Positions 36,867 to 48,017 of a stretch of 64,000 bases of DNA are shown piece by piece (position 1 is the stretch's first letter; the number at the start of each line of letters is the position of its first letter). The stretch lies in NCBI GenBank assembly GCA_001692895.1, contig KV748201.1, forward strand, positions 806,001 through 870,000, given 5' to 3'. Origin of the DNA: Cenococcum geophilum 1.58 (taxonomy: Eukaryota; Ascomycota; Dothideomycetes; Gloniales; Gloniaceae). The notes beneath the pieces are model-generated. The model ran no database searches. It saw nothing but the letters and a program-made list of their open reading frames with translations, and was not told the origin of the DNA. Made by a program: the position numbers and the translations under genes.

Positions 36867-39250
36867 TAAAGGGGCAAATTACCGCGACTATAATAAACTA
36901 GAATATAACACTACTACGCATCGCCCTCTACGCGCTAGCTACCCTTTATATCCTATACGCCGTACTATCTACCTTAAAAGTAGGTAAATATCACAAGGAA
37001 CTAGGCTTCTATATAGTATAAAATAAATATTATATAAAATAAAACCCTACGCTATAGTAAGGTAACCTAATCGCCCTATTATAAAGCCTAACAGACAGTT
37101 AGGCTGCCCTCCCAACTTATTATTATAAGTTTATTAAAGCTCCTTTTTATATACTTGGTAAGAAATGCCTAATTTATATTATAAAAGTTAACTAGGTTAT
37201 TATTTAAAGTATATTAGGTATAAAACTCCAGGCTATCTAGCGTCTCCTAGGGAAGTAAGGTATATATAAAAGTTAAATAGTTCTACTAAACTAATATACT
37301 TATTCTCTACCTATCCCATAAAAAAGTAAACGAAGACGCTATAAGTTAAGTAGTAGCTCCTAAGATAATCTAGATCTTAAAGGGGATAATATTAGGCTCT
37401 ATACCGTAACTATCTCTATTAAAAGGCAAGGCTATTATTAATATGCCACAGTACAACCTATTATCGTTAATTTTAATAACGTTATTTTAACGGATAGTTC
37501 TATTCTCGTCGGACGAAAGCCTATAAACCCTAAGCAACCCCAAAATATCTAAAACCTATACTTAAAAAAAACGCATATGTTACTTAAATAAATAACCACT
37601 ATAGGATGACTTTGGACGACGTATAAAGCAGCTACTTAGCCTAATTAATATAAAGATATATAGTATTGCTTAGATACGTTTTATCGCACAAGTAATAACA
37701 GGCTCTATACCTAAAGAGCTCTATCTCTCTCCCTAGCCGGAAATAAACATAAGCGGTTTAAATACACTAATAAAGTAGATATAGAAAGAGGTAATTGCTA
37801 TTATAGACTGTTACAGAAACCTAATAAATAGAGTATTAAGTATACTACTAGGGCCAGCGGCACGCAAGGTTCGCGGTCCTTAGATTTAATAGTACTATAC
37901 TAACTAATTTTCCAGCTATATAACCAGCTTAGCGTGTTTTAGTATTATATAATAAATATAGTACGCGATACCGTTACCAGGAGCTATTACTACCTTAAAC
38001 TAAATACTAAAGCTATAGTAGAGAAAGTAGCGGAACTACTTAAGAATAACCACTTTACGCTTAGTAGCCTGGTTAGTACTTTACCTTTTACTATACCTAA
38101 CTAACTAAGGCTAGGATAGAGAGATAAGATTTAGGGCGCCGATTATCATATATTATATTAAGCGCGTATTTTTTAATTCTAGGCTAAGGTTACTTACCCT
38201 TAATAAGAATAGTACTAACATCTTCTTACCTATTACAGCTAATATAATATAGCTTATATATATAGTAATTTAATATACTCTTAAGGACTATAGAAGCAAA
38301 ATATAAGTTATTTATAAGTTTAAAGCTAACGCTATAATTACAGGTAAATCTATAGGAAGCCTCTTACTATACTTACTAAAGCGTATAATAGATAGTTGGG
38401 AGTAACTATAGAATACCTAAAAGAGCTACTAACCTAAGCGTAATAAAAGGCTATGTAGGCTACTTCTATAATAAGTTAATAAGATATAAAACGTAACTAG
38501 AGATAAAATACTATAGACTTAATAGGTAATTAGTAATCCGTTTAAGGATACTATAGAAGATCTAGAGGAACTAGATCCTAAGTATAATAATAGGTTTACT
38601 TAATAACTATATACTATAAGTGTAAATATATAATATTATATTAATTACATCGCAACGTTATATCGCGATACTTGCTGCATACTATAGCACTTTACCGCCG
38701 TTTCCTATATTATAATATTACGCCATTTTAATTATTATATGCGGGCTAATAAAGATAATATAATAGGACAACGGTAGCCTAGCATATTTATTGCAAAGAA
38801 TAAACCCTAAAACTATATATAAAGTCTCCTTCTCACAGTATACTAATAAGACAATTTTAATACTATATAACTATAATATTAATACTATCTAAGCGCGCCT
38901 TAAATAAATTTAAGGTAATAATAAATAGGAAATAGGAATTAATTACCGTATCTTATAGTATACTTTCGCTAGCAAGTTTAAGGTTATAAATATTATAAAT
39001 AGTGCTATACTAGAGGATATAGAGGCCCGCCTATAGAGTAGAGATGGACTAGTAATACTAGAATTTATTAATAAAGAGAATAAGAGTAAAGAAGGCAGTA
39101 GAATAGATAGGGAAAATAATAGTAATAAAGAGGATAAGAGTAGAGAAGGCAGCGGAATAAATAGGGAAAATAACAGCGAGAATAAAGATAATTAGGGGTT
39201 TAATAGTACGGTGCTATTATCGCGGCGGGACTTATATAAATATTAAACTT
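36867..39250 (+). pseudogene. Unrecognised ORF(s) near the right end of the 20.3-kb element
   Basis: A plus-strand frame is coherent from about 38040 to 39000, with stops at Gln-like sites: LRITTLRLVAWLVLYLLLYL, then RFRAPIIIYYIKRVFFNSRL near 38130-38190, KDTIEDLEELDPKYNNRF near 38548-38600, and a Glu/Asn-rich tail near 39060-39190. The stretch 36867-38040 is probably coding in part, but I cannot fix its frame. No family motif is recognised. It follows the transposase on the same strand. Confidence 0.4.
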
Positions 39251-39445
39251 AAAATAGTAGGTTAACTAAAGGGCGTTATTAGGCGTATTAAGGTTATATT
39301 ATACTACTATTAGGTTAAAATATATTCTTTATATAATATATACCAGGCGCGTAAAATAAGTAAAGAATACTAACTATATAGAATAAGTAAAGGGTACTAA
39401 CTATGTAGAATAAGTAAAGGGTACTAACTGCGTAGACTAAGCAAA

Positions 39446-39547
39446 TGTAAGAGTACATATATTAGATCCCGCCGCGCTTGCGAACAAGTTCGCAAGCACT
39501 CCGTGTCTTTTTGGCCGAATGGCGACGTTAGGGCGGGAAACGTTACA
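39446..39547 (+). repeat. TRIM 5' LTR (102 bp)
   Basis: Identical to 39765-39866. Contains a 9-bp-arm hairpin CTTGCGAAC AA GTTCGCAAG at 39477-39496. Confidence 0.93.
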
Positions 39548-39612
39548 ATTGTGCTTGCGAACTTACTGGGGCCAGGTGTCGTGGGTTCGATCCCCATCGG
39601 TCACTTTGCTCT
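39512..39612 (+). promoter_or_regulatory. tRNA-like A box and B box within the TRIM
   Basis: TGGCCGAATGGC at 39512-39523 resembles the RNA polymerase III A box of class II tRNAs. GGTTCGATCC at 39584-39593 matches the B box, within a T-arm-like stem (GTGGG/CCCAT) followed by CGGTCAC, like a tRNA 3' strand. The A box is in the 5' LTR and the B box is internal. This is not a functional tRNA gene: no anticodon arm or complete acceptor stem can be folded. Confidence 0.45.
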
Positions 39613-39764
39613 GGTACAGTCTAACGCGCATCCGTGCGATGAGGCGTCGGTGAAGATTCCGATCGCTTACGTTACTGGGGACTCCTAATATATGGTGCGA
39701 CTCTTCGTGTGCGGACCCCCTGCGGCTTGGCGTTCGAGGACGAACGCGCAGAGGGGAGGGCAAT

Positions 39765-39866
39765 TGTAAGAGTACATATATTAGATCCCGCCGCGCTTGC
39801 GAACAAGTTCGCAAGCACTCCGTGTCTTTTTGGCCGAATGGCGACGTTAGGGCGGGAAACGTTACA
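39765..39866 (+). repeat. TRIM 3' LTR (102 bp)
   Basis: Identical to the 5' LTR over all 102 positions, a sign of recent insertion. Confidence 0.93.
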
Positions 39867-40089
39867 GCAAAGTATACTAATTACGTAGAATAGGTAAATA
39901 CTACTAACCGCATAGACTAAGTAAATACTATTAACTGCGCGGGAAAAGCAATACTTATTTATTATTTAAAGTAAGTAAGATATATAGAATGTATAAGGGG
40001 GGTATTATATATTAATTGCGTATTAAGTATAGAAAGAGCTTAATAAAATAAAGGCACTACTTACCTAGGTAGCTATAAATGCGCAATTA

Positions 40090-40375
40090 GCTGCACCACA
40101 TTATTAGATACGGCAGTATACTTATACCGCGTTATTAAATATAGCAGTATACTACACCACATTATTAGATGCGGCAGAATACTACACCACGTTATTAGAT
40201 GCGGCAGTATACTATACCGCGTTGTTAAATGCGGCAGAATGCTGCACCGCGTTATTAGATGCGGCAGTATACTTGCACCGCGTTGCTAGATGCGGCAGTA
40301 TGCTACACTACATTATTGGATGCGGCAGTATGCTGCATCGCGTTATTAGATACGGCAGTATGCCGCACCTAAGTC
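40090..40375. repeat. 30-bp tandem array, about 9-10 copies, right subterminal region
   Basis: Unit TGCACCGCGTTATTAGATGCGGCAGTATGC with transitions between copies. It lies close to the right terminal inverted repeat; the left end has different repeats. Frames opened through it are artefacts of the repeat. Confidence 0.85.
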
Positions 40376-40435
40376 AATACTATACGCTACACGTTGTAGT
40401 GCGCGGATTGCGCATTTAGCCGCCAAATGCTGCGA

Positions 40436-40458
40436 AAATGCTGGTAAATTTTTTCCTA
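40436..40458 (-). repeat. Right terminal inverted repeat of the 20.3-kb element
   Basis: Ends TTTTTTCCTA; its reverse complement, TAGGAAAAAATTTACC onward, matches the left end except at the first base. Confidence 0.85.
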
Positions 40459-40462
40459 ACGT

Positions 40463-42178
40463 ATTATATTAATTTTGGGTTATAGTTTAAACCTAAGTTA
40501 AGGGTTTTATCCGTAGGTTGCGTAGAACGGCGTTACGCCTATTAATTCGTTTCTTATATTATTTACAGTAAACTTAGCTAAAGGTAGCCACTTTTCCTAG
40601 TCGTCTTATAGGTAGGAGTAGTACATTTATAGGTATTATTTTATAATCGTATTTACAATTTTAGTTTAACTATCTATCTCTAGATAAAATACGGTTAAGA
40701 GTTATATTTATATACTTAATTATTTATATAGGGCTTACTAGAAGTTTAAAACGAACTAGCTTTTATAGTTAGATATTATTAAATTAGGAAGTCCGTATAG
40801 CTTAAAGATGTACTTAACAAAATATTTAGCTACTAATATTATATTAATTAAGTCTATAGGAATTATATATCGCATTTTTATAAAATAGTTAATAACTACT
40901 ATAATATTTATAAACCTATTACTATTAGGCAGGTTAACTACAAAGTTAATTAAGATATCTTGCTATCTTTATATTAGAATTGGCAACGGTTAAAGTACTC
41001 CTTATTTCTTTATATAAGAGGTCTTTCTATACACGCATATTTTGTATACTTAAACGTATTTTTATATATAGTTGTACATTATAGGCTAGTAATATACTTG
41101 TTAGATAATCTTATAGGTCTTTATATAGCTAGGATACCCTACTATAGGGGAATCGTATATAAATTTAAGTATCTTAAATTATAAGGGTTCGGAATTCGGG
41201 GCTACTATCTTTTATTAATAGTATAACCGATTATTGCGGATTTCGCATTCGGCGAGTGTAATATCCTTATATTGCCGTTTCCCTATTTAAATTACTTTTA
41301 TTATATCTACTATCTAAGGGTCGTTTTTATATTTGTGCTCTATTAATTTATTAATTTCTATATTCTACTTATTAATTTCTAATTTATTTCTATTAAGTTC
41401 CGCGTCTAAAAATATAGGGCGTAGTTTTTTAAAGTATTTAGGGGGTAGTAGAATTTGTAATTAATTTATAATCCGTTTGTTAGAGGCGTTCGTAGGTAAG
41501 TCCTATAATTATTATATTAATAAGTTAGGCTTCTAATTAAGTTTGCTAGGTTAGTATATAATCTTAAAGTTAAATTATAAGAGGTATTTAGCCCAATAAA
41601 TTTAGCACTATATTAATTGCTTCGTAGTTATAAAGTACTATAGGTTTTTATAGTCCGTTAGTACGCGTATTAGGAATAATAATCCTTTAAGTTTTAGACG
41701 CTATTATTTAAAGCATCTAATAATTATAAGTAGTTCCTTATTATATATCTTATAATTTAATTTAGTAAGGGTAAGTTTTTGGAAGAAAAAAAGGCTACTA
41801 GGCGTAGCTCGCCGTTCTTATTATATTATAATAACACTTCTCCTAGTATATAATTAGACAAGTCTATTTTAACAATATATTTAAGGTTTAGGTTAAAGTG
41901 GGCGAGAATTAAAGCAGTTATAAAACGATATTTTAGGTCATTAAAAGCTTATTTATATTTAGTAGTTTATTTAAATCTTATATTTTTCCTTATTAAGTTT
42001 ACTAATAGCTAAACAATTTTTAAGAAGTAATTAATAAATTAATAGTAGAAATTTGCAAATCTTAGAAATCCTTAGATGTCTTATATACTACTAGAACTTT
42101 CCTAGTTTATAATTACAGCAATTTTTTTAGGGTTTATTTTAATTCCATTATAGGATATAATTAGGCCTAAGTATATAA
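40463..42178 (-). pseudogene. Gypsy C integrase, RNase H and end of reverse transcriptase
   Basis: Continuation of 19490-20114 after the DNA element. Read from 42178 downward: the end of RT (VIYLGLIISYNGIKINPKK, which joins FYTSK at 48552 across the copia insertion), RNase H (ALILAHFNLNLKY near 41880, RVLTDYKNL near 41650), the integrase zinc-binding region near 41150-41190 (YDSPIVGYPSYIKTYKII, His changed to Tyr), and the integrase core (DILINFVVNLPNSNRFINI near 40930-40980, then LPNLIISNYKSQFV near 40770-40800), where both catalytic Asp codons read Asn. The last part, GVTPFYATYG, abuts the ACGT target. Stops fall at Gln/Trp positions. Confidence 0.87.
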
Positions 42179-42183
42179 CTTTA

Positions 42184-42451
42184 TATATAATTACAGCACC
42201 TATTATACCAAACGCGTGCTTACGCGTTCGGTACACCAGGTACGCGTTTACGCGTTCAGTGTACTAACCACTCGCTTACGCGTCTGGTGCACTTATGAAG
42301 CACTAACTAATCAGGGGGGAGGTGCATCAGTATATAGACCACGTAGTCTGCTTTATACAATCGACAGTTACCATCTAAATAAGCATACGATACTACATGT
42401 ATTTCGTGCCCGTGGATACAACTTACTTATACTATTAAGTTAATACGAATA
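42184..42451 (+). repeat. Copia 5' LTR (268 bp)
   Basis: Starts TATATAATTACAGC (probably TG before RIP) and ends TACGAATA. Contains short inverted GCTTACGCGT-type motifs repeated three times. The 380 bp that follow, to the ATG at 42832, are untranslated. Confidence 0.92.
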
Positions 42452-42831
42452 CTAATTAGTAAGCGCGTACAGATCAGCAATCACTTAACACCTCCCCCTA
42501 AGCGATACACACGACAGCAACCACCCATTTAGACTCCTAGTATGACCTGCTAGAAGGTCGGAAGTTAGGGATTACGGACTTATCTCTAACTCTATATACT
42601 TATTTAAGTCTTAGTACGGTTTACTAGAAGTTATAAACGCGAATATAGACCTATACGGAACCCCTATCCTTAACCCCCTCAAACCTTAAACCTCTTCGGA
42701 CCTTTTGCGGAAACCCCCTACCCTCCTACAAACTATTACGGACCCGTTAATCAATTTTACAGACCGTTATAAGACCTCCCCCACCCGTTACAAGCTGCTA
42801 CTACCCACTACGCACCACACTATACTATAGT

Positions 42832-45800
42832 ATGGCAGACATTAGCAAGCAAGTTAGTAAAGGTTAAAAGAAGTGGAGATAAGGCGTCAACATTATGTCT
42901 ATAAACGACGTTAACAACTACATCAGCTTTAAAATCCTTAAATATAGATACTTTAAGCTTATAAATAATAACCTATAGGAGCAATACAAGGAAGACTTTA
43001 TGGACTTTACGGAAGCTATTTTTAAGGCTTACAACCCTACTGCCATCCGTAACCTATGAACCCTTTTACGTCACCAAGGCGTATAGGTTAAAAGGGACAA
43101 ACGAGTCACTGTTGCACGGTCTCTATACAACATACTACGTAAAGAGGACTAAATAGAATAGACTAAAGAGCAGATCTTAGATTACATTAAAACTAGCAAC
43201 CTCTTTACCTCCTTTAAACTTAACAGAATCTCTAGCCTTATAGCTAACCTATTTAACTAAATTCGTTCCACAAACCTAAGTAGCATTAGAATTAATCTTA
43301 CTAGCTAAAGTACACCTAATACTTAAGTTACGGACCATAATACCCCCGTAACCCAAATTACGGACTATAATACCCCTATAAACCAAAATATGGACCAAAT
43401 TACCCCCGTTATTTAAGTTATAGATCCGTAAGCCATATATCCGCAAGCTATAAATCCATAAGTCACAGATCCGCAACCCACCTAAGTAAAGACCTATAGC
43501 AAGGAGCTAGCTAACCTGGCTAAGCTCTATACTAACGAATCCAAGTATAGCAGTAAAAACAATAACTTTAACTTTAAACTCACTATCTTTACAGACCTCT
43601 GTCAGAAGGCTAATATTCCTAAACAGGAATTTAGCCAAGCCTACTCCACTATACTGCGCGGCCTAGCACTTAACCACTACTACACTAACCTCAAGAGTAA
43701 CCCCCTTGGTGTTCCCTTTAATAAGCTATATAAAGCTACGCGTAACTACTTTAAAGAACCGAAATATAAGCGTGATATTCTTACCCAATGGAATGCGACC
43801 AAGCTACGGACCGTAATCAACAAGAACACTAAAAAATCGACTATAGAGTGCCTACAAATTCTCATTAAAGACCTTCGGCACCTATAGCACGGCCTTAACA
43901 CTAAGCTTTAAATAAACGACTTCCTGTATAATAAACTTATTACAGCCTGCTAAGAAGTAGAGCCCTACAAGTACGCCTACTACAAGCCTATAAATACCTT
44001 AGCTGGCCTCATTAATAACCTACGCTCCTCTATTATAACGTATAAAGTCTTAAACCCACTAGGTAGCACTTAAGCCTTCATTACGGATATTTAATATCTA
44101 TAAACAGACTTAGACGTCTACTTTACGGACCGCCGCTACTATTAGCAGCACCCGTACCGACCAAGTCCCACCCGTAACCCCCGTAACAACCCCTGTATAA
44201 AAACATACCCCCACAGACAAACCAGCCAGAAGTGCTTTATATGCGGTAAGGAAGGATGTTGGTCTATAAGGCATACCTAAGAAGAACGTAATAAGTCTAG
44301 GAAGAGACTTAATAGCCGTATTAACCAGTTCATTTTGGAATACAAAGGAGAGGAAGTAAAAGAGCCCCCTAATAAGTTAATAGAAGCCCTTATAATTAAC
44401 TTTAACTTAGACGCTTAAAAACAAGAGACCTTAAAGACATTTTTAACTACTTTTAGACCTTTTACGGACAGCTAAGCCTTTAATATTACGACTATATTAG
44501 CCGACCGTTCCTTTATACACTTAGTTACGCCTAAAAACCATTTCGTAAGTACCCCTATTACGGATATTATAGATTACAAGCAGGACCTATTTATATATAT
44601 TACCACAGAACGCTATACCCCTAAGGAATTCTACAGTGTTATAATCGACACAAGTGCCTCTAAGAAGTCTACCGCAGGCTATAGACAATACCTCGCATAT
44701 AGGACCACTATAAATAACAATACGGACATTAATATTACGTAAACTGGGGCCATAAACGTCCAATTCGGCATCAGCTTAACCGCATTAATTAGATTAGTTA
44801 AAGTTAAGACTCTAATTAGCCTAGTTAACTTCTACGTGGTAAAAGCAGACACCCCCTTCCTACTCTATCTTATAGATATAGATAGGTTATAGGTGTACTA
44901 CAATAATGTTACGGACACCCTAATTGGCCCTACAACTGCCCTAGGAAGCAAGCATGTTACCCTGCCAATTACACGACAATTTAGACACCCGTTCCTTATA
45001 TAGGGAGAGACTTTACAGACCTATATTTAGGAATCTTTNGACTATAACCCGTGCTACCTTACTAGTACGGAGATCTACCGCCTATACCGCCGTTTCGGCT
45101 ACCTATCAGCCGAAAAGCTATATAGAGTCCTTAAACGCTCTAGATATAATAACGTTAACAGGAAGGCAATTAACTACCTAACTAAATACTACTCCTTCTG
45201 CCAGAAATACGGACGTTCCCTAGGCCGATTTAAGTTCACCCTTTATAAGGACCTTAACTTTAACCACTTAGTATACGTGGACATTATATATATTAACGGC
45301 AGTCTAGTATTATATATAATTAACGAGGCAACCCACTATTAAGCCGCCCGTTAGTTGCAAAATATATCCGTAAAACACACTTAGGATATTTTACGGACCT
45401 ACTAGATCGACATATACATCAGACCTCCGCAGTATATCACCCACAACGCCGATAGGAACTTTATTAGCAAGGAATTCCAGTAGTATGCTACGGCCATAGC
45501 TATATTAATAAAAGCTATTCCAGTTAAGGCGCACTAGTCCGTTGGGCTTATTAAGTAAGCTTACCCAGCCTTATAAAGAGCTTACCAGATCATTACGGAC
45601 AAGTATAAGGATATTTAAAAGGAACTGGCTTTACAGATGGCCGTAAAAGCTATTAACAACACCACTAGCCCTAACGGACTAGTACCTACCCTCTTAGTTT
45701 ATAGAGCCTACCCAAGGATAAGTAACCTAGGCCCTCCTACCCCGTCTATTATAGAACAAGCAGCTATAATACGGAAGGCAATAACTAAAATAGTTAAGCT

Positions 45801-47844
45801 ACGGGTTAAGTAAGCTATTAATAACGCCCTGTACTACCGCAACGGACCTAACACAACCCCAGTACACGACCTCCCGCTTAACTCTAAAGTCCTCATATAG
45901 CGTAAAAGCGGCAGTTAAAATGGACCTTATTATCTACTAGCCATAGAAAACAAGACGTGCTGCGTATAGCTTCCTAGTAGGCTAACTAGCTTCAAAAGCA
46001 TGTCCGTAAAACCCTACTTTCGGCCTAAAAACACCCATGACGTTAAACTAGACGAACTAGAAGCACCCATCAAACTAGACAAACCAGAAGCACCCGCTAA
46101 ATTAAACAAACTAGAAGCACCCTTACCTACCCCAGAAGTCCCTTAGAAACCTACTAAACCTACTAAACCTACCGTAAAGCGTAGTTAAGGACGCCCCTAA
46201 AAGCACCCCATAACCAAGAACACCGTAACAGAAAATTACCTAACCTCCGCAGGAATATCCATAAGGCAATCTCTGCCTATAGATATATTAGTTCTAGTAC
46301 AGGAAACCCTATTTACAGACTCATAATATAAAGAGATTAACGGACTACTTAAAAAGGGTGTCTTTGCGGTTATAATAGAGAAAGACGTCCCGCAAGGCGT
46401 CCGTATATTTAACTCACGCTTTATTAACAAGATTAAGCACCCTAGTACTAACAAAGCCTTTAAGAAATCAAGGCTTATTATACAAGCTTATAACAACAAG
46501 GGAAAGGACTTAGTCCTTACGCAATCGCCTATAATTTAACAAGTCAGCTAACAAATTATACTTGCACTTATGCCGGGACTATAGCAAACCAAACCTATAG
46601 CCCTATACTTACGGGATATCTTATAAGCCTACATGCAGTCCAATACTTACCTAAGTAGGGACATCTTTATACAACTACCTTATAAGCTTAACCTACAACT
46701 AGGAATAATTTTACGGGTTATAAAACCTCTTTACAGAGTACTAGAAGCTAGGAACCACTGGTTTAAGACGTACCACTAGCATCACGTTAGTAAGCTTAAA
46801 ATGGAACAGTTAACCTACGACCCCTACCTCCTATACAGCCTATTAAACGGCCTTAGTATTATTAGACTTTAAATAGACGATACCCTATTCCTAGCAGACC
46901 AGACCTTTACAGACGCTAAAAAAACTAAACTATAAAAGGCTAAGTTCTTAGTAAAGCCACAAGAGTAGTTAACTAAGCAGAATCCGATTAAGTTTAATAG
47001 AGGCCTAATTATATAAAAGGGCAACCTAATTAAGCTAACTTAGGAATGCCAAGCTTAAAACCTAAAGCTTATTATAGCAAAGCCTATAGACCTTACTAGT
47101 TCCCGCAGAGAAACCTATAAGACCGTAAATATAAAGGACTAATACGCTATATAGCGTGCAAAAGGCGCCTATATTGCCACAGTCTGCCAACCCAAATCTG
47201 CCTACGACTTATCCTTTACGGCCTAGGCAGTAGATCCGCAAGAAGAAAATATTAAGCAGCTTAATAAGCGCATTCAGTAGCAAATTAACAATACAGTAAG
47301 GGGACTTACTTTTATACTACTAGACCTAAATTCCCTTAGCCTACTAGCATTTACAGACGCCTCCTTTACCAATAATAAAGACCTATTATTATAAATTGGC
47401 TTTATAATTATACTTACGGACCACAATTAGAACGCAAATATACTGCACTAGTCTTTAATTAAGTGCAAACGAGTAACCCATAGTATACTAGCTTCTAAAC
47501 TATATGCACTAACTTATAGATTTAATATAGCAGCTATAATCAAATTAATGGTTTAGAAGATTCTATAACTAAAGTAGTTACCCCTAGTTTTATACACTAA
47601 TTTAAAGTCCCTTTACAACTACCTAGTTAAACTAGGTACAACACAAGAGAAGAGGCTTATAGTCAACCTAATATGCTTACGTTAGGCCTACAAATAACGT
47701 GAGATTACGGAGGTTAAATGGATTAGCAGCAAAGATAACCTAGCGGACGCCATAACTAAGGCAAAGCCATATTAAGCCCTTAAAACCCTAATTAACACAA
47801 ATAAGCTTAACCTAAAAGTTATAGAATAGGTAGAACGGGACTAA
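42832..47844 (+). pseudogene. Copia gag-pol polyprotein, 1671 codons in one frame with RIP stops
   Basis: From the ATG at 42832 (MADISKQVSKG) to a TAA at 47842 the frame never shifts. Order: gag; a zinc knuckle of CX2CX4CX4H type (CFICGKEGCWSIRH, near 44233); protease IDTSASKKST near 44645 (Gly of DTG reads Ser); integrase HHCC region near 45080-45200; integrase core with first Asp at 45280 (YVDIIYI), second in HNADRNFISKEF, and Glu changed to Lys in GLIK.AYP; reverse transcriptase with catalytic IDD intact at 46873-46881; and RNase H (LAFTDASF near 47345, SSKDNLADA near 47730). Almost all stops are TAA/TAG at Gln or Trp positions. One N lies near 45039. Spurious short frames overlap it. Confidence 0.93.
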
Positions 47845-47994
47845 CGGAGCACCTACGGTATGTCTACGGCCCGTTGGAAGGCCGTACGGCTTATTATACG
47901 GTATAGGTGGAAAACGGTAAAAAGCTACGGTGGAACTTAGTGGACTCACGTAACCTGCCAAATTTTGTAGGGTGGTTGAATTAACCAATCACAA

Positions 47995-48017
47995 TTTTCC
48001 ATCCCCGGGATAGAAAA
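47995..48017. promoter_or_regulatory. Second copy of the CCCCGGG palindrome, in the copia 3' untranslated region
   Basis: TTTTCCATCCC C GGGATAGAAAA, one arm mismatch from the copy at 19254-19276, with similar flanks (CCAATCACAA before, ATCGCCATTAG after). The surrounding 47845-48278 is non-coding and holds repeated CCGTACGG/TTACGG motifs. Confidence 0.6.

Larger units (their letters stand above)
39441..39871 (+). mobile_element. TRIM: 421-bp miniature LTR retrotransposon, not RIP-mutated
   Basis: Spans 39446-39866. Two identical 102-bp direct repeats (TGTAAGAG...CGTTACA) flank 217 bp of internal sequence with no coding capacity. TSD GCAAA stands at 39441-39445 and 39867-39871. A polypurine tract AGAGGGGAGGG lies at about 39750-39760, just before the right LTR, giving plus orientation. 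It is rich in CA and TG, so it escaped RIP or arrived after it. It would need proteins from another LTR element to move. Confidence 0.93.
39350..39945. repeat. 27-bp tandem repeats interrupted by the TRIM
   Basis: Units like AGAATAAGTAAAGGGTACTAACTATGT recur at about 39350-39445 and resume at 39867-39945; the 421-bp TRIM is inserted in the array. Confidence 0.75.
20115..40462. mobile_element. 20.3-kb multigene DNA transposon (Plavaka-type) with 23-bp TIRs and TSD ACGT
   Basis: Spans 20119-40458. The left end CAGGAAAAAATTTACCAGCATTT matches the reverse complement of the right end at 22 of 23 positions; the only difference (C to T at base 1)fits RIP. TSD ACGT is at 20115-20118 and 40459-40462. 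Deleting the element plus one ACGT restores the gypsy C integrase frame. It carries five degenerate genes: SNF2 helicase (-), zinc-knuckle/SF1 helicase (+), an unknown (-), a Plavaka-type transposase (+), and an unknown (+). Minimal Plavaka elements are defined by the transposase; the helicase cargo is the notable part. All genes carry RIP damage, including at the transposase catalytic Asp codons. Confidence 0.85.

Noticed and set aside
39546..39612. A functional tRNA gene
   Set aside because: Only a B box, T-arm-like stem and acceptor-like 3' strand are visible; no D arm or anticodon arm folds in the expected positions.
39563..39814. 83-codon minus-strand ORF ending GDRTHDTWPQ
   Set aside because: GDRTHD-type translations are the known artefact of reading a tRNA T-arm on the opposite strand; the frame lies inside the non-coding TRIM and its LTR.
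20115..40462. Starship-type giant element
   Set aside because: No tyrosine recombinase (DUF3435-type) gene is seen at an end; the terminal inverted repeats and DDE-type Plavaka transposase point to a cut-and-paste class.
42216..42443. 75-codon plus-strand ORF in the copia LTR
   Set aside because: LTR sequence with no conserved domain; the same stretch in the partner LTR at 48311-48538 is interrupted differently.
42832..47844. Possible nuclear code with TAA/TAG read as Gln
   Set aside because: Most stops do fall at Gln positions, as in some ciliates, but Trp codons are also stops and catalytic Asp, Glu, Cys and His codons are changed by transitions. Depletion of CA/TG in non-coding DNA points to RIP instead.
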